A stretch of 64,000 nucleotides of DNA from Butyricicoccus_A sp963601915 (GCA_963601915.1 CAVCGL010000005.1:1-64000), one strand, 5' to 3'. Positions 51,926-61,672 are shown, counted from the stretch's first letter. Made by a program: numbers and translations. Notes: generated by a model not told the origin, from the sequence alone.

Positions 51926-51984
51926 ATTGATTAAAAATCGTGGAAAAAACTCTAATTATTCCCATAAAAAAATGCGGGAGAACC

Positions 51985-52043
51985 TTGCAATTTAAGATTA
52001 CAGAAAGTATAATAAAATCATAGTGGGAGAGAGTGGGAGAAAA
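51985..52043 (+). promoter_or_regulatory. mraZ promoter with MraZ-box-like repeats
   Basis: TTGCAA (51985-51990), 17-base spacer and TATAAT (52008-52013). Just past the expected start are two direct repeats of TGGGAGA at 52024 and 52034, ten bases apart. MraZ is known to bind TGGG-type repeats with this period at its own promoter, so autoregulation is likely. Confidence 0.8.
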
Positions 52044-52084
52044 GCCCACAGGGGACCACGACTGCGGAGCAGGAGGGCGGCAGC

Positions 52085-52501
52085 GTGAAGGGTGAGTATC
52101 AGCATACCTTGGACGCAAAGGGTCGTTTGTTTATCCCTGCTAAGCTGCGCGAACAGCTGGGAGACAGCTTCGTTGTGACGAAGGGACTGGACGACTGCTT
52201 GTTTGTGTATCCGCAGGAGGCATGGGAAGAGCTGGAACAGAAAATCCGGCAGCTGCCTATGTCTAAATCTCGAAGCCTACAGCGCTTCTTCCTGTCTTCA
52301 GCGGCAGATGTGACCGTGGACAGGCAGGGGCGCATCGTTATTCCGCCCGTGCTTCGCGGCTATGCGAAGCTGGAGCGCGATGTTGTTGTCATCGGCGTGG
52401 GAGAACGGGCAGAGCTTTGGGATGCACGGCGTTGGAACGCCTATACTGACGATTTGGACTCTGAGAGCATCGCGCAGGCGATGGAAGAACTGGGATTTTG
52501 A
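52085..52501 (+). CDS. mraZ: Transcriptional regulator MraZ
   Basis: 138 residues with two SpoVT-AbrB-like MraZ repeats: EYQHTLDAKGRLFIPAKLRE and the second, VDRQGRIVIPPVLRGYA. MraZ forms rings that bind direct repeats upstream of the dcw cluster and usually repress it. The GTG start follows GGAGGGCGGC. It is the first gene of the division and cell-wall cluster, with rsmH 19 bases downstream. Confidence 0.95.
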   Translation: MKGEYQHTLDAKGRLFIPAKLREQLGDSFVVTKGLDDCLFVYPQEAWEELEQKIRQLPMSKSRSLQRFFLSSAADVTVDRQGRIVIPPVLRGYAKLERDVVVIGVGERAELWDARRWNAYTDDLDSESIAQAMEELGF

Positions 52502-52520
52502 GACGGAGGACTGACGAAAA

Positions 52521-53465
52521 ATGGAATTTCAGCATATTTCGATTTTGCTGTCCGAGTGTCTCGACAGCTTGAACATTCGCCCGGATGGTGTATATGTTGA
52601 CGCGACATTGGGCGGAGCCGGACATTCGCTGCATATTGCACAGCGTTTAACAGAAGGCGGACGTCTGATTTCGATTGACCGCGATGATATGGCGCTTGCC
52701 AACGCGGAAAAGCGTCTGGCAGAGGTGCGTGACCGCGTGACACTGGTAAAAAGCGATTTTCGCAACATTGACACGGCGGTTGCTTCGTGTGGCGTGGAGC
52801 AGGTAGATGGCATCCTGTTTGATTTGGGTGTGTCATCGCCGCAGCTGGACATTGCCGAGCGCGGCTTTTCGTACATGCACGATGCCAAGCTGGACATGCG
52901 TATGGATCAGCAGCAGGCGTTGTCTGCCTATGAGGTTGTCAACACGTGGGATCGTGCCGAAATTCGCCGCATTCTTTGGGAATATGGCGAGGAGCGGTAT
53001 GCGCCGCAGATCGCAGCGGCAATTGAACGCGCCCGCGAACAGAAGCCGATTGAAACGACGCTGGAGCTGGCTGACATCATTCGCGAAGCAATGCCGCCGG
53101 CAGCTCGCCGAGAAAAGCAGCATCCGGCAAAGCGCAGCTTTCAGGCTATCCGCATTGCCGTCAACGATGAACTGAAAGCGGTACAGGAAGCTATGGATCG
53201 CTCGATTGACCTGTTGGCGCCAGGCGGCAGACTGGCCGTCATTACGTTCCATTCGTTAGAAGATCGCATTGTAAAAAATGCCTTTCGCAGTGCCGCACAG
53301 GGATGTACCTGTCCGAAGGATTTTCCGGTGTGTGTCTGCGGCAAACAGGCAAAGGTAAAATTGGTAGCACGCAAGCCGCTGCTGCCGTCTATGGAGGAAA
53401 TCGCTCGAAACCCCCGCGCGAGAAGCGCAAAATTGAGAGTATGTGAAAAAATGCCAAAGAAGTAA
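52521..53465 (+). CDS. rsmH: 16S rRNA (cytosine1402-N4)-methyltransferase RsmH
   Basis: 314 residues, the normal length. Motif I (YVDATLGGAGHS), the FDLGVSSPQLD segment and the late ITFHSLEDRIVKN are diagnostic. It methylates C1402 of 16S rRNA and is conserved in second place of the dcw cluster. A GGAGGA site precedes the ATG. ftsL follows after 19 bases. Confidence 0.97.
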   Translation: MEFQHISILLSECLDSLNIRPDGVYVDATLGGAGHSLHIAQRLTEGGRLISIDRDDMALANAEKRLAEVRDRVTLVKSDFRNIDTAVASCGVEQVDGILFDLGVSSPQLDIAERGFSYMHDAKLDMRMDQQQALSAYEVVNTWDRAEIRRILWEYGEERYAPQIAAAIERAREQKPIETTLELADIIREAMPPAARREKQHPAKRSFQAIRIAVNDELKAVQEAMDRSIDLLAPGGRLAVITFHSLEDRIVKNAFRSAAQGCTCPKDFPVCVCGKQAKVKLVARKPLLPSMEEIARNPRARSAKLRVCEKMPKK

Positions 53466-53484
53466 AAAGGGAGAGCGAACTCGT

Positions 53485-53961
53485 ATGACAAAAGAAACAC
53501 GGCGGAATCAAACGCCAATTCCAATAGATTCCGAGGAACGGCGTAAGATGGCACGCAAAAAAGAACGTGCTCGTCTGCGGCGTAGACGCGATCGTATCCG
53601 TAAGCTGGTCATTGCAGCAGTCTTTGCTGTATTTATGATTGGTGCAGTGAGCACTGTCGTGGGATACATTCAGATGACAGACCTGACAAAACAGGTAGAA
53701 GAAAAACAAACACGGCTCGCACAGCTGAAGAGTGAATATACTTCCCTCAACAATAAGAAACAAAGTTCTGTGGATCTTTCTGAGGTAGAGACGTATGCAG
53801 AAAATGTACTGGGGCTGGTCAAGCTCGACCGCAGCCAGGAAGAATATCTGGAGCTGCAGAAAAACGACCAGGTGCAGGTAAACGAAGGCTCTAGTGGGGT
53901 GGAAAAGCTGGCATCCAGTTTTGTGAAGAGCTTCAGTGCAATTTTGTCATTTTTACGCTGA
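53485..53961 (+). CDS. ftsL: Cell division protein FtsL-like (septum formation initiator type)
   Basis: 158 residues: a very basic cytoplasmic N-terminus (ARKKERARLRRRRDRIRK), one membrane helix (about 38-60), then a coiled coil (TKQVEEKQTRLAQLKSEYTSL) and a short extracytoplasmic end with YAENVLGLVKLDRSQ, the DivIC/FtsL hallmark. The position between rsmH and the PBP gene is that of FtsL. It would bridge FtsQ/DivIB and FtsWI in the divisome. Sequence divergence of FtsL and DivIC makes the symbol position-based. A terminator follows. Confidence 0.8.
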   Translation: MTKETRRNQTPIPIDSEERRKMARKKERARLRRRRDRIRKLVIAAVFAVFMIGAVSTVVGYIQMTDLTKQVEEKQTRLAQLKSEYTSLNNKKQSSVDLSEVETYAENVLGLVKLDRSQEEYLELQKNDQVQVNEGSSGVEKLASSFVKSFSAILSFLR

Positions 53962-53987
53962 TGTATCATATACATAAAAAAACGGTG

Positions 53988-54029
53988 GGAGTGAGAAGCG
54001 TGAATAACCTTCTGACTCCTTGTTTTTTG
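53988..54029 (+). terminator. Terminator between ftsL and spoVD
   Basis: Stem GGAGTGAGAAG/CTTCTGACTCC (one G-G mismatch) with a 10-base loop, then TTGTTTTTTG. It splits the dcw cluster into two units; a TATAAT at 54062-54067 beyond it may be a -10 box for the second. Confidence 0.7.
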
Positions 54030-54126
54030 TCATGTTGACGATGCAATTGATACATAGTTGTGCTATAATCAAAGGTATTCTTAAAGGGCGGACATTTCGC
54101 AGAACGATGGATTGGAGATTACACGA

Positions 54127-56439
54127 ATGGCTGGAAAACATTCCAACAAAACGAATAGAGACATGCGTTTTCGCCTGAGCTTTTTGATTCTTGTGTTTGC
54201 TGTGTTGGGCTTTGTTGTGGTAGCGGGTAAGCTGCTGTATTTGCAGGTCATCAACACCAATTTCTATCAGAGCAAGGCGGCGGAAAATCAGACCAAGGAT
54301 CTGATTATCACGCCGATGCGTGGTACGATTTATGACCGCAATATGACGGAGCTTGCCGTCAGCGCGACGACGCAGGAGATTAGCGTCTCTCCGGCAGACA
54401 TTCGCAAAAAGGGTTTGGCATCGGTTGAGACCAAGAAAGATGAAAAGGGCAAGACGATTGCGGCAACCGATGAGGAAAAAGAGGCCGCGTGTCTGAAGTA
54501 TCAAAAGCGCTTGGCGAAGCTGCTGGCGAAGTATTTGGATCTGGATTATAAAGAGACCTTGCAAAAGATACAGCGCAATCAGTCGTATGCCCGCATTGCG
54601 CGGCATGTCGATGCTGATGTTGCGGATGAGCTGGTTGCAAAACTCAAGGAGGAAAATCTCTACACCGGCGTCAGCACAACAGAGGATTCCAAACGCTATT
54701 ATAAATACGGCAATTTTGCCTCGCAGGTGCTGGGCTTTACTAACGATGACGGACAGGGCTTGTATGGCTTGGAGCTGCAATACAATGATGTGCTCAAGGG
54801 CGTTGCGGGCCGCGTAGTCAAAGCGACCAATGCCCTCGGCTCGGATATGCCGTATGATTACGAAAAATACGTCCCTGCCAAAGACGGCAACGGCGTTGTG
54901 ACGACGCTGGACGAAGGCGTACAGCACTATTTGGAAAAGCATCTGGAAGAGGTGCTGGAGCAGACCAGCGCGAAGAAAGGCGTCTGCGGCATTGTCATGG
55001 ACATCAAGACCGGCGAGATCTTGGCGATGTCCACTAAGCCGGACTTTGATTTGAACAATCCGCGCGTCATTCCGGAGGAATACACCACTCTGCTCGAGCA
55101 GCTGAACAATTTGAGCGGAGAAGAGTATGATAAAAAATACAGCGAAATTCTGCTGAACCTTTGGAGAAATAAGGCACTCAATGATACCTATGAGCCGGGC
55201 TCGACATTCAAGGTATTTACCGTGTCTACAGCGCTGGAAGAGGGGCTGGTCAATGACAACAGCACCTTTGTTTGCGGCGGCTCCAAGACAGTCAGAGATA
55301 AAACCATTAACTGCTGGAAGACTGGCGGTCACGGCACACAGGTGCTCAAGGATACACTGGCCAATTCCTGCAACGTGGCAATGATGGACATCGGTGCACT
55401 GATCGGAACAGATATGTTCCGCAAGTATTTTGAAGCCTACGGCTTCATGGATAAGACCGGCGTTGATTTGCCGGGCGAGGCAACCGGCATTTTCTTTGAC
55501 AACATGGGCGAGGTAGACTTGGCGACCGCATCATTTGGTCAGAACTTCCAGGTTACTCCGCTGCAGGAGCTGAGCATGATTTCTGCTGTTGCCAATGGCG
55601 GAAAGCTTATCACGCCGCATGTTGTGCGTGAAATTGTCGATTCTGACGGCAATGTGCAGCAGACCGTTGACACAGAGGTCAAGAGACAGGTTATCTCCAA
55701 GGAAACCAGCAAGACCATGAATAGCTATCTGGAAAACGTTGTTTCGCAGGGCACCGGTCAAAATGCGTATGTTGCAGGCTATCGCGTGGGCGGCAAGACG
55801 GCGACGTCAGAGAAACAGCCGAAGAGCGATCAATCGCTGCGTATTGCTTCGTTTATCGGTCTGGCGCCGATGGACGATCCGCAGTATGCCGTGCTCGTTA
55901 TGATTGACGAACCGCAGACTGCCAATAAGGGTGGCGGTGCGGTTGCAGCACCGGTTGTCGCACGTATTTTTGAGGATATTCTGCCGTATCTCGGCGTCGA
56001 GGCGATTTACTCGGATGAGGAAGCAGATCGACAGGAAATCACCGTGCCGACTCTGACGGGGCAGTCCGTGGACGACGCGAAAAAGGCGTTGGATGATTTG
56101 GGTCTGAGCTATACTGTAGAAGGTGACGGCAAGAAGGTCACAGATCAGCTTCCGGTAGCAGGTATTTCCGTTCAGCCGGACAATAAGATTGTGCTGTATT
56201 GCGGCGAAAAGAAGCCGACAGATAAAGTAAAAGTTCCGGATGTCAGCGGCATGAGTGTATCCAATGCACGAGCTGCGCTGGCACAGGTCGGATTGTATAT
56301 GAAACAGGACGGTATTGCCAGCTGGAGAACATCCAGCGCATCTGCCGCAGTGCAGCAAAGCCCATCGGCTGGCAGCGAGGCAGCAAGAGGCTCCGTTGTC
56401 ACGGTAGCCTTTGGCAACAACGTAACGAGTCAGGAGTAA
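54127..56439 (+). CDS. spoVD: PASTA-containing class B penicillin-binding protein, SpoVD/FtsI type
   Basis: 770 residues: a short cytoplasmic N-terminus, one membrane helix (about 18-40), the PBP dimer domain (MRGTIYDRNMTELAVS), a transpeptidase domain with STFK at about Ser359 and SCN near 414, and two C-terminal PASTA domains (about 640-770, VPTLTGQSVDDAKKAL and VPDVSGMSVSNARAAL). The third motif reads KTAT where KTGT is usual. Class B PBPs cross-link peptidoglycan with a SEDS partner, here ftsW/spoVE six kilobases on. The PASTA tail and context suggest SpoVD, but a division role (FtsI) is equally possible where it is the only dcw PBP. murE follows after 13 bases. Confidence 0.9.
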   Translation: MAGKHSNKTNRDMRFRLSFLILVFAVLGFVVVAGKLLYLQVINTNFYQSKAAENQTKDLIITPMRGTIYDRNMTELAVSATTQEISVSPADIRKKGLASVETKKDEKGKTIAATDEEKEAACLKYQKRLAKLLAKYLDLDYKETLQKIQRNQSYARIARHVDADVADELVAKLKEENLYTGVSTTEDSKRYYKYGNFASQVLGFTNDDGQGLYGLELQYNDVLKGVAGRVVKATNALGSDMPYDYEKYVPAKDGNGVVTTLDEGVQHYLEKHLEEVLEQTSAKKGVCGIVMDIKTGEILAMSTKPDFDLNNPRVIPEEYTTLLEQLNNLSGEEYDKKYSEILLNLWRNKALNDTYEPGSTFKVFTVSTALEEGLVNDNSTFVCGGSKTVRDKTINCWKTGGHGTQVLKDTLANSCNVAMMDIGALIGTDMFRKYFEAYGFMDKTGVDLPGEATGIFFDNMGEVDLATASFGQNFQVTPLQELSMISAVANGGKLITPHVVREIVDSDGNVQQTVDTEVKRQVISKETSKTMNSYLENVVSQGTGQNAYVAGYRVGGKTATSEKQPKSDQSLRIASFIGLAPMDDPQYAVLVMIDEPQTANKGGGAVAAPVVARIFEDILPYLGVEAIYSDEEADRQEITVPTLTGQSVDDAKKALDDLGLSYTVEGDGKKVTDQLPVAGISVQPDNKIVLYCGEKKPTDKVKVPDVSGMSVSNARAALAQVGLYMKQDGIASWRTSSASAAVQQSPSAGSEAARGSVVTVAFGNNVTSQE

Positions 56440-56452
56440 TAAGGAGACAGAT

Positions 56453-57907
56453 ATGAAACTGGAAAAGATTCTCAAGGGCGTTGAAATTGCGGAACAGACC
56501 GCAGACGCAGCCATGGAAGTTGGCGAATTGAAGTATGATTCCCGTCAGGTGCAGAAGGGTGATGTCTTTGTGGCAATCACCGGCTATGCAACGGACGGCC
56601 ATAAGTATATCGGCAAGGCAATTGAGCTGGGCGCAAGTGTGATTGTGCTCGAGCATGTGCCGGAGGGCGGTATTTCGGTGCCGTATGTTCGTGTCGAGTC
56701 GTCCCGCCGTGCGCTGGCAGAGATGGCGGCGAACTACTTTGACCATCCGGCGCGCAGCATGACGATGGTCGGCATCACCGGCACCAACGGCAAGACCACA
56801 ACCACCTATTTGCTCAAGACGATTCTCGAAGCACAGGGTCACAAGGTCGGCCTGATTGGCACCAATCAGAACATGATTGGCGATGAGATTCTGCCGACAG
56901 AGCGCACCACGCCGGAATCCTTTGAGCTGCACAAGCTGTTCGCAGAGATGCGTGATGCAGGCTGTACCCATGTTATCATGGAGGTTTCGTCGCATTCTCT
57001 GGTATTGGATCGCGTCTATGGCATCGAATTTACCGTTGGTGCATTTACCAATCTGACGCAGGATCATCTGGACTTTCACAAGACCATGGAAGCATACCGC
57101 GATGCAAAGGCACTGCTGTTCCAGCAGAGCAAGACTGGCGTGACCAATCTGGACGATGCGGCAGGTAAGTTCATGATGGAGCAGAAGGCTTGCCCGTTCC
57201 TGTCCTATGGCGAGCACGAGGCATGTGACCTCCGCGCCGTAGACATTCAGCTTCATGCAGACAGCATCGGCTTTATCTGCGAGAGCACAGAGGGCAAGAC
57301 CGAGGTGAAACTGGGCATTCCGGGACAGTTTACCGTATACAATGCGCTGTGCGCTCTGTCCTGTGCGAAGGCACTCGGCGTATCGGTTGCCGATGCAGCA
57401 GAGGCGCTGCACAAGGCACATGGCGTCAAGGGCCGCGTAGAGGTTGTTCCGACAAATACCGATTACACCGTACTCATTGACTATGCGCATTCTCCGGACG
57501 GCGTGGAAAACGTGCTGGAAGCAGCGCGCGTATTCACCAAGGGCCGCGTGATTGGCCTGTTTGGCTGCGGCGGTGACAGAGACCGCACCAAGCGCCCGAA
57601 GATGGGTGCCATTGCGGCAAAGCTGTCGGATTACTGCATTGTGACTTCGGATAATCCGCGCACCGAAAAGCCGGAGGCAATTATCGAGGATATTCTGGAA
57701 GGTATGAAGGACACCAAGACACCGTATGATGTGATTGTCAACCGACCAGAAGCGATCTGGCACGCGCTGGACATCGCGCAGGCAGGCGACACCATTGTCC
57801 TCATGGGCAAGGGACATGAGACCTATCAGGAGATCAACCATGTCAAGCACCATCTGGATGAGCGCGAGGTTGTCGCAGAGTACTTCGCAAAGAAAAATCA
57901 GAAGTAA
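56453..57907 (+). CDS. murE: UDP-MurNAc-tripeptide synthetase MurE, meso-diaminopimelate type
   Basis: 484 residues. The ATP-binding GITGTNGKTTTTYL, the central EVSSHSL segment and the substrate-specific DNPR motif (TSDNPRTEKPEAI) are present. DNPR marks enzymes that add meso-diaminopimelate as the third residue of the peptidoglycan stem. A GGAGACAG site precedes the ATG. It stands between spoVD and murF in the dcw cluster, and the order spoVD-murE matches Bacillus. Confidence 0.97.
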   Translation: MKLEKILKGVEIAEQTADAAMEVGELKYDSRQVQKGDVFVAITGYATDGHKYIGKAIELGASVIVLEHVPEGGISVPYVRVESSRRALAEMAANYFDHPARSMTMVGITGTNGKTTTTYLLKTILEAQGHKVGLIGTNQNMIGDEILPTERTTPESFELHKLFAEMRDAGCTHVIMEVSSHSLVLDRVYGIEFTVGAFTNLTQDHLDFHKTMEAYRDAKALLFQQSKTGVTNLDDAAGKFMMEQKACPFLSYGEHEACDLRAVDIQLHADSIGFICESTEGKTEVKLGIPGQFTVYNALCALSCAKALGVSVADAAEALHKAHGVKGRVEVVPTNTDYTVLIDYAHSPDGVENVLEAARVFTKGRVIGLFGCGGDRDRTKRPKMGAIAAKLSDYCIVTSDNPRTEKPEAIIEDILEGMKDTKTPYDVIVNRPEAIWHALDIAQAGDTIVLMGKGHETYQEINHVKHHLDEREVVAEYFAKKNQK

Positions 57908-57935
57908 GAGATAGAGAGCGAAAAGGGGAAAACAT

Positions 57936-59294
57936 ATGAAGATCATTACGGCTGCACAGGCGGCTGCCTTTGCAGGCGGCACAGTTGTCGGCGATGGAAC
58001 CACGCAGATTACCGGTATTTCTACCGATTCTCGCTCGATTCCGGCTGGAAGTCTGTTTATTCCGATTCGTGGTGAACGATTTGACGGACATGATTTTTTG
58101 GAAAAGGCAGTAGAGCTGAAAGCCGCTGCTGTGATGTCGGAAAAGGACGTCGATTTGCCGGTTCCGGTCATTCGCGTGCCGGACACGAGAGCGGCACTGC
58201 TGTCTCTGGCTGGCGGGTATCGTTCGCTGTTTGATATTCCGGTTGTCGGCATCACTGGTTCTGTCGGCAAGACGACGACCAAAGAAATGACTGCGGCGGT
58301 TGTCGGTCAGAAGTTCCGCACCCTGTACACACAGGGCAATTTAAATAACGAAATTGGTATGCCGCTGACGCTATTCCGACTCGAAGAGTCCACAGAGGCA
58401 GCTGTCGTCGAGATGGGCATGTCCAATTTCAAGGAAATCTCCCGTATGACGGTACAGGCAAAGCCGAATGTTGCGGTTATCACGAATATTGGTACGGCGC
58501 ATATTGAATTTCTCGGTTCCCGTGAAGGCATCCGTGATGCCAAGATGGAAATCTTAGAAGGCTTGCAGGAGGGCGGCACAGCGGTTCTTAACGGCGATGA
58601 GCCGCTGCTGTGGTGCAAAAAGAACCGCATTGCGGCCAAGACGCTATATTTTGGCATCGAAAATCCGGCATGTGATGTGCGGGCAGAGCATATTGTGCAA
58701 GAGGGAGACCATATCAATCTGACGATTGTGCATCCGCATGGCAGCTTTGATGCGGTCATTGGCACCGTCGGCAGACATAATGTCTACAATGCGCTCGCTG
58801 CTGCCAGCGTGGGTCTGTGTTTGGGTCTCTCGCATGAGCAGATTGCGGCAGGTCTCAAGGGATTTCAGGACATTCATCAGACTATCACGCAGGAAAACGG
58901 ATATACAATTATTGATTCGTGCTATAATGCCAGCCCGGATGCAGTCAATGCATCGTTGGAGCTGCTGTCTCAGCTCAAGATCACCGGCAAGCGCATCGCT
59001 GTGCTCGGCGGTATGCGAGAGCTGGGCAGCTTTGCTGCGGCAGAGCATCAGCGCTGCGGCAAAACCATTGCCAAGTGTGCCGATATCCTGTATGCGTATG
59101 GCGACGGCGCAGAGGACTATCGTCTCGGCGCCATAGAGGCAGGAATGCCGGATGCCAATATTCATATCATGCATTCGCATGAGGGAATTGCCGGTGCGCT
59201 CAAGCGCGAGGTCAAGGCGGGAGATGCTCTGCTGTTTAAGGGCAGCCGCTATTGGAAGATGGAAAAAGCCTTGGAGCTGTTCCGGGCAAACTAA
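57936..59294 (+). CDS. murF: UDP-MurNAc-tripeptide D-alanyl-D-alanine ligase MurF
   Basis: 452 residues. It adds D-Ala-D-Ala to UDP-MurNAc-tripeptide. The Mur ligase ATP loop GITGSVGKTTTKEM, the VVEMGMSNFKEIS motif and the IIDSCYNASPDA segment are specific for MurF. It is 28 bases after murE and 24 before mraY, all on one transcript. Confidence 0.97.
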   Translation: MKIITAAQAAAFAGGTVVGDGTTQITGISTDSRSIPAGSLFIPIRGERFDGHDFLEKAVELKAAAVMSEKDVDLPVPVIRVPDTRAALLSLAGGYRSLFDIPVVGITGSVGKTTTKEMTAAVVGQKFRTLYTQGNLNNEIGMPLTLFRLEESTEAAVVEMGMSNFKEISRMTVQAKPNVAVITNIGTAHIEFLGSREGIRDAKMEILEGLQEGGTAVLNGDEPLLWCKKNRIAAKTLYFGIENPACDVRAEHIVQEGDHINLTIVHPHGSFDAVIGTVGRHNVYNALAAASVGLCLGLSHEQIAAGLKGFQDIHQTITQENGYTIIDSCYNASPDAVNASLELLSQLKITGKRIAVLGGMRELGSFAAAEHQRCGKTIAKCADILYAYGDGAEDYRLGAIEAGMPDANIHIMHSHEGIAGALKREVKAGDALLFKGSRYWKMEKALELFRAN

Positions 59295-59318
59295 AAGAGA
59301 AAGTCAGGGAAATTGTAC

Positions 59319-60368
59319 ATGACAACCATTATCGCTGTGTCGGTCATCACATCGTTTATTCTTACGGCAGCAATTGGACCGGCACTTATTCGCTACTTAC
59401 ACAAGATGAATTTTGGACAGAAGATTCTGTCCTATGTACCGGAACATGCCGGTAAACAGAACACCCCGACGATGGGCGGCTTTATGTTCATCATCAGTAT
59501 CACTATTGTGACTATTCTCACCAACGTGCTGCTTGTGCACGCGCTGTCCATTCAGTCGTTTACGGTTCTGCTGTTGTCGCTGTGCTATGGTCTCATTGGA
59601 TTTATTGATGACCGCACCAAGATTCGCAAGGCAGAAAATGAAGGTCTGACCTCCAAGCAGAAATTCGCGCTCCAGCTGGTACTGGCGCTCGTGTTCCTGT
59701 CCGTGCTGCACATGGGCGGGTATCTGCTGCCGAGCTTGTATATTCCGTTTGTCGGCGTTTCGCTGAACATTCCGTGGCTGGTATATATCGTTATCGCAGC
59801 CTTTATCATGGTCGGCTGCAACAATGCCGTAAACCTGACCGATGGTCTGGATGGTCTTGCCGCAGGTGTCACCTTGCCGGTTGCCGTTTACTTTATTGTC
59901 ATTGGCGTTATTTCCGATAATATGCCGGTCATTGTCTTTGCTTCGGCACTGGCAGGCGGTCTGGCTGCATTCTTGATCTTTAACTTCAATCCGGCAAAGG
60001 TATTTATGGGCGATACCGGTTCGCTGTTTCTCGGCGGTGCGGTTGCCGGTCTGGCATTTGCCTGCGATCAGCCGATTGCCCTCGTCTTTGTCGGTCTGAT
60101 TTACGTCATTGAGACCCTGTCGGATATTTTGCAGGTTTCTTACTACAAGGCGACTAAAAAGCCGGTGCTGGACGAAAATGGTCAGCCGGTACGTGATGCC
60201 AAGGGCAATGTGAAGATGCAGGGCAAGCGTATCTTTAAGAAGGCACCGATCCATCATCATTTCCAGCTGTGCGGCTGGAGCGAGAAGAAAATCGTGCTGA
60301 TTTTCGCCGGTATCACCGTTATCATGTGTGTGCTGGCATACTTTGGCACGGCACCGCACTATCTGTAA
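59319..60368 (+). CDS. mraY: Phospho-MurNAc-pentapeptide transferase MraY
   Basis: 349 residues with ten membrane segments. It moves phospho-MurNAc-pentapeptide to undecaprenyl phosphate, giving lipid I. The catalytic motifs GFIDDRTKI, NLTDGLDGLAAG, VFMGDTGSLFLGG and the late PIHHHFQLCGW are all present. The ATG at 59319 is preferred over TTG at 59313. In Bacillus murD follows; here the SEDS gene follows directly. Confidence 0.97.
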   Translation: MTTIIAVSVITSFILTAAIGPALIRYLHKMNFGQKILSYVPEHAGKQNTPTMGGFMFIISITIVTILTNVLLVHALSIQSFTVLLLSLCYGLIGFIDDRTKIRKAENEGLTSKQKFALQLVLALVFLSVLHMGGYLLPSLYIPFVGVSLNIPWLVYIVIAAFIMVGCNNAVNLTDGLDGLAAGVTLPVAVYFIVIGVISDNMPVIVFASALAGGLAAFLIFNFNPAKVFMGDTGSLFLGGAVAGLAFACDQPIALVFVGLIYVIETLSDILQVSYYKATKKPVLDENGQPVRDAKGNVKMQGKRIFKKAPIHHHFQLCGWSEKKIVLIFAGITVIMCVLAYFGTAPHYL

Positions 60369-60406
60369 GGTTACACGGTATTTGAGGAAAAACGGAGGTG
60401 ATTTCC

Positions 60407-61672
60407 ATGGCCTTTGCTTCAAGGGAAAAGCGCAGCAATCAAGCGGTTCGCCGCACGGCATCCCATGATTTAAACAAACAGACGGAAAGACGGAGAAAGA
60501 AGGCTCGGAAAACACAGGAGCTCCAAGCATTTCTTTCGCGCAATCCCTATACCAGACAGCTGTATGCTTGGTATAGAAAAGAAAAAGACAAACGGGCAGA
60601 TGCTCCGCTGCTGCTCGTGACATTTATGCTGCTGGCAATCGGATTGATTGCGCTGCTGTCTGCCAGCTATCCGAAAGCATACTACAGTTCGTCTACCGGA
60701 CCGTTTTATTATTTCATCCGTCAGGCGATGTTTGCGGCGGTCGGTCTGGTGCTGATGTATTTGGTTTCGTGCTTTCCGTACTGGAAGTACAAACCTTGGG
60801 CACTGCATTTGTATGTGCTGTCGGTCATTTTGCTGATCGTCGTGCTGACACCGCTCGGCAAGTCGCTGAATAACGCGCAGCGCTGGCTGTTTGGCTTCCA
60901 GCCGTCAGAGATTGCCAAGCTGGCTGTCATGATTTTGTTTGCCAAATTGGCGGCAAAGAATCCCAAATCCGTGCATCGCATCAAGGATTTGGCGTTTTAT
61001 GCGCTGCTGATTGCGGTGCTCATTGGCCTGTTGGCATTGGAGCCGCACATGTCTGCGGCAATGATTATTACGATTGTTGCGTTTTCTATTTTGTTCGTGG
61101 CAGGCATGAGAGTGTGGTTTTTGCTTCCGCTGAGTGCTGCCGGTGCTGTCATTGCGGTGATTGCCTTCTTCAACATGGAGCATGTCAACACGCGATTCAA
61201 AGTATTTTTAGACCCGTTCAGTGATGCCCGCGGCAAGGGCTATCAGATTGTACAGTCGCTGATTGCGATTGGATCGGGCGGTCCGTTTGGCTTGGGTCTT
61301 GGCCAGAGCCGACAGAAGTTTTTGTATTTGCCGGAGCCGTTCAATGATTTTATTTTTTCGGTTGTCTGTGAAGAGCTGGGCTTTATCGGCGCTACGCTGA
61401 TTTTGGGCCTGTTTGCTTTCTTTATCTATCGCGGATTCTCCATTGCCAAGCGGGCGGGAAGCCGATTCGGCGCCTATCTTGCAACCGGCATTACGATGCA
61501 GTTCGCGTTTCAGATTTTGCTGAATCTCGCCGTTGTCACCGGCCTGTTTCCGGTAACCGGCGCGTCTCTTCCGTTGTTCAGCTACGGCGGCACGGCGCTT
61601 GTCATGCAGCTGCTGGAAATCGGGATATTACTCAATATTTCAAGAAACATTCCGCCATCAAAGAAACAATGA
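60407..61672 (+). CDS. ftsW: SEDS-family peptidoglycan polymerase FtsW/SpoVE
   Basis: 421 residues: a basic cytoplasmic N-terminus of about 65 residues, then ten membrane segments. SEDS motifs: GLGLGQSRQKFLYLPEP, DFIFSVVCEELGF and the final VTGASLPLFSYGGTALV. FtsW and SpoVE polymerise lipid II with a class B PBP; in this cluster position Bacillus has SpoVE, so either name could be right. The conserved EHTDFIF-type stretch reads EPFNDFIF here. The ATG at 60407 follows GGAGGTGA. Confidence 0.92.
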   Translation: MAFASREKRSNQAVRRTASHDLNKQTERRRKKARKTQELQAFLSRNPYTRQLYAWYRKEKDKRADAPLLLVTFMLLAIGLIALLSASYPKAYYSSSTGPFYYFIRQAMFAAVGLVLMYLVSCFPYWKYKPWALHLYVLSVILLIVVLTPLGKSLNNAQRWLFGFQPSEIAKLAVMILFAKLAAKNPKSVHRIKDLAFYALLIAVLIGLLALEPHMSAAMIITIVAFSILFVAGMRVWFLLPLSAAGAVIAVIAFFNMEHVNTRFKVFLDPFSDARGKGYQIVQSLIAIGSGGPFGLGLGQSRQKFLYLPEPFNDFIFSVVCEELGFIGATLILGLFAFFIYRGFSIAKRAGSRFGAYLATGITMQFAFQILLNLAVVTGLFPVTGASLPLFSYGGTALVMQLLEIGILLNISRNIPPSKKQ

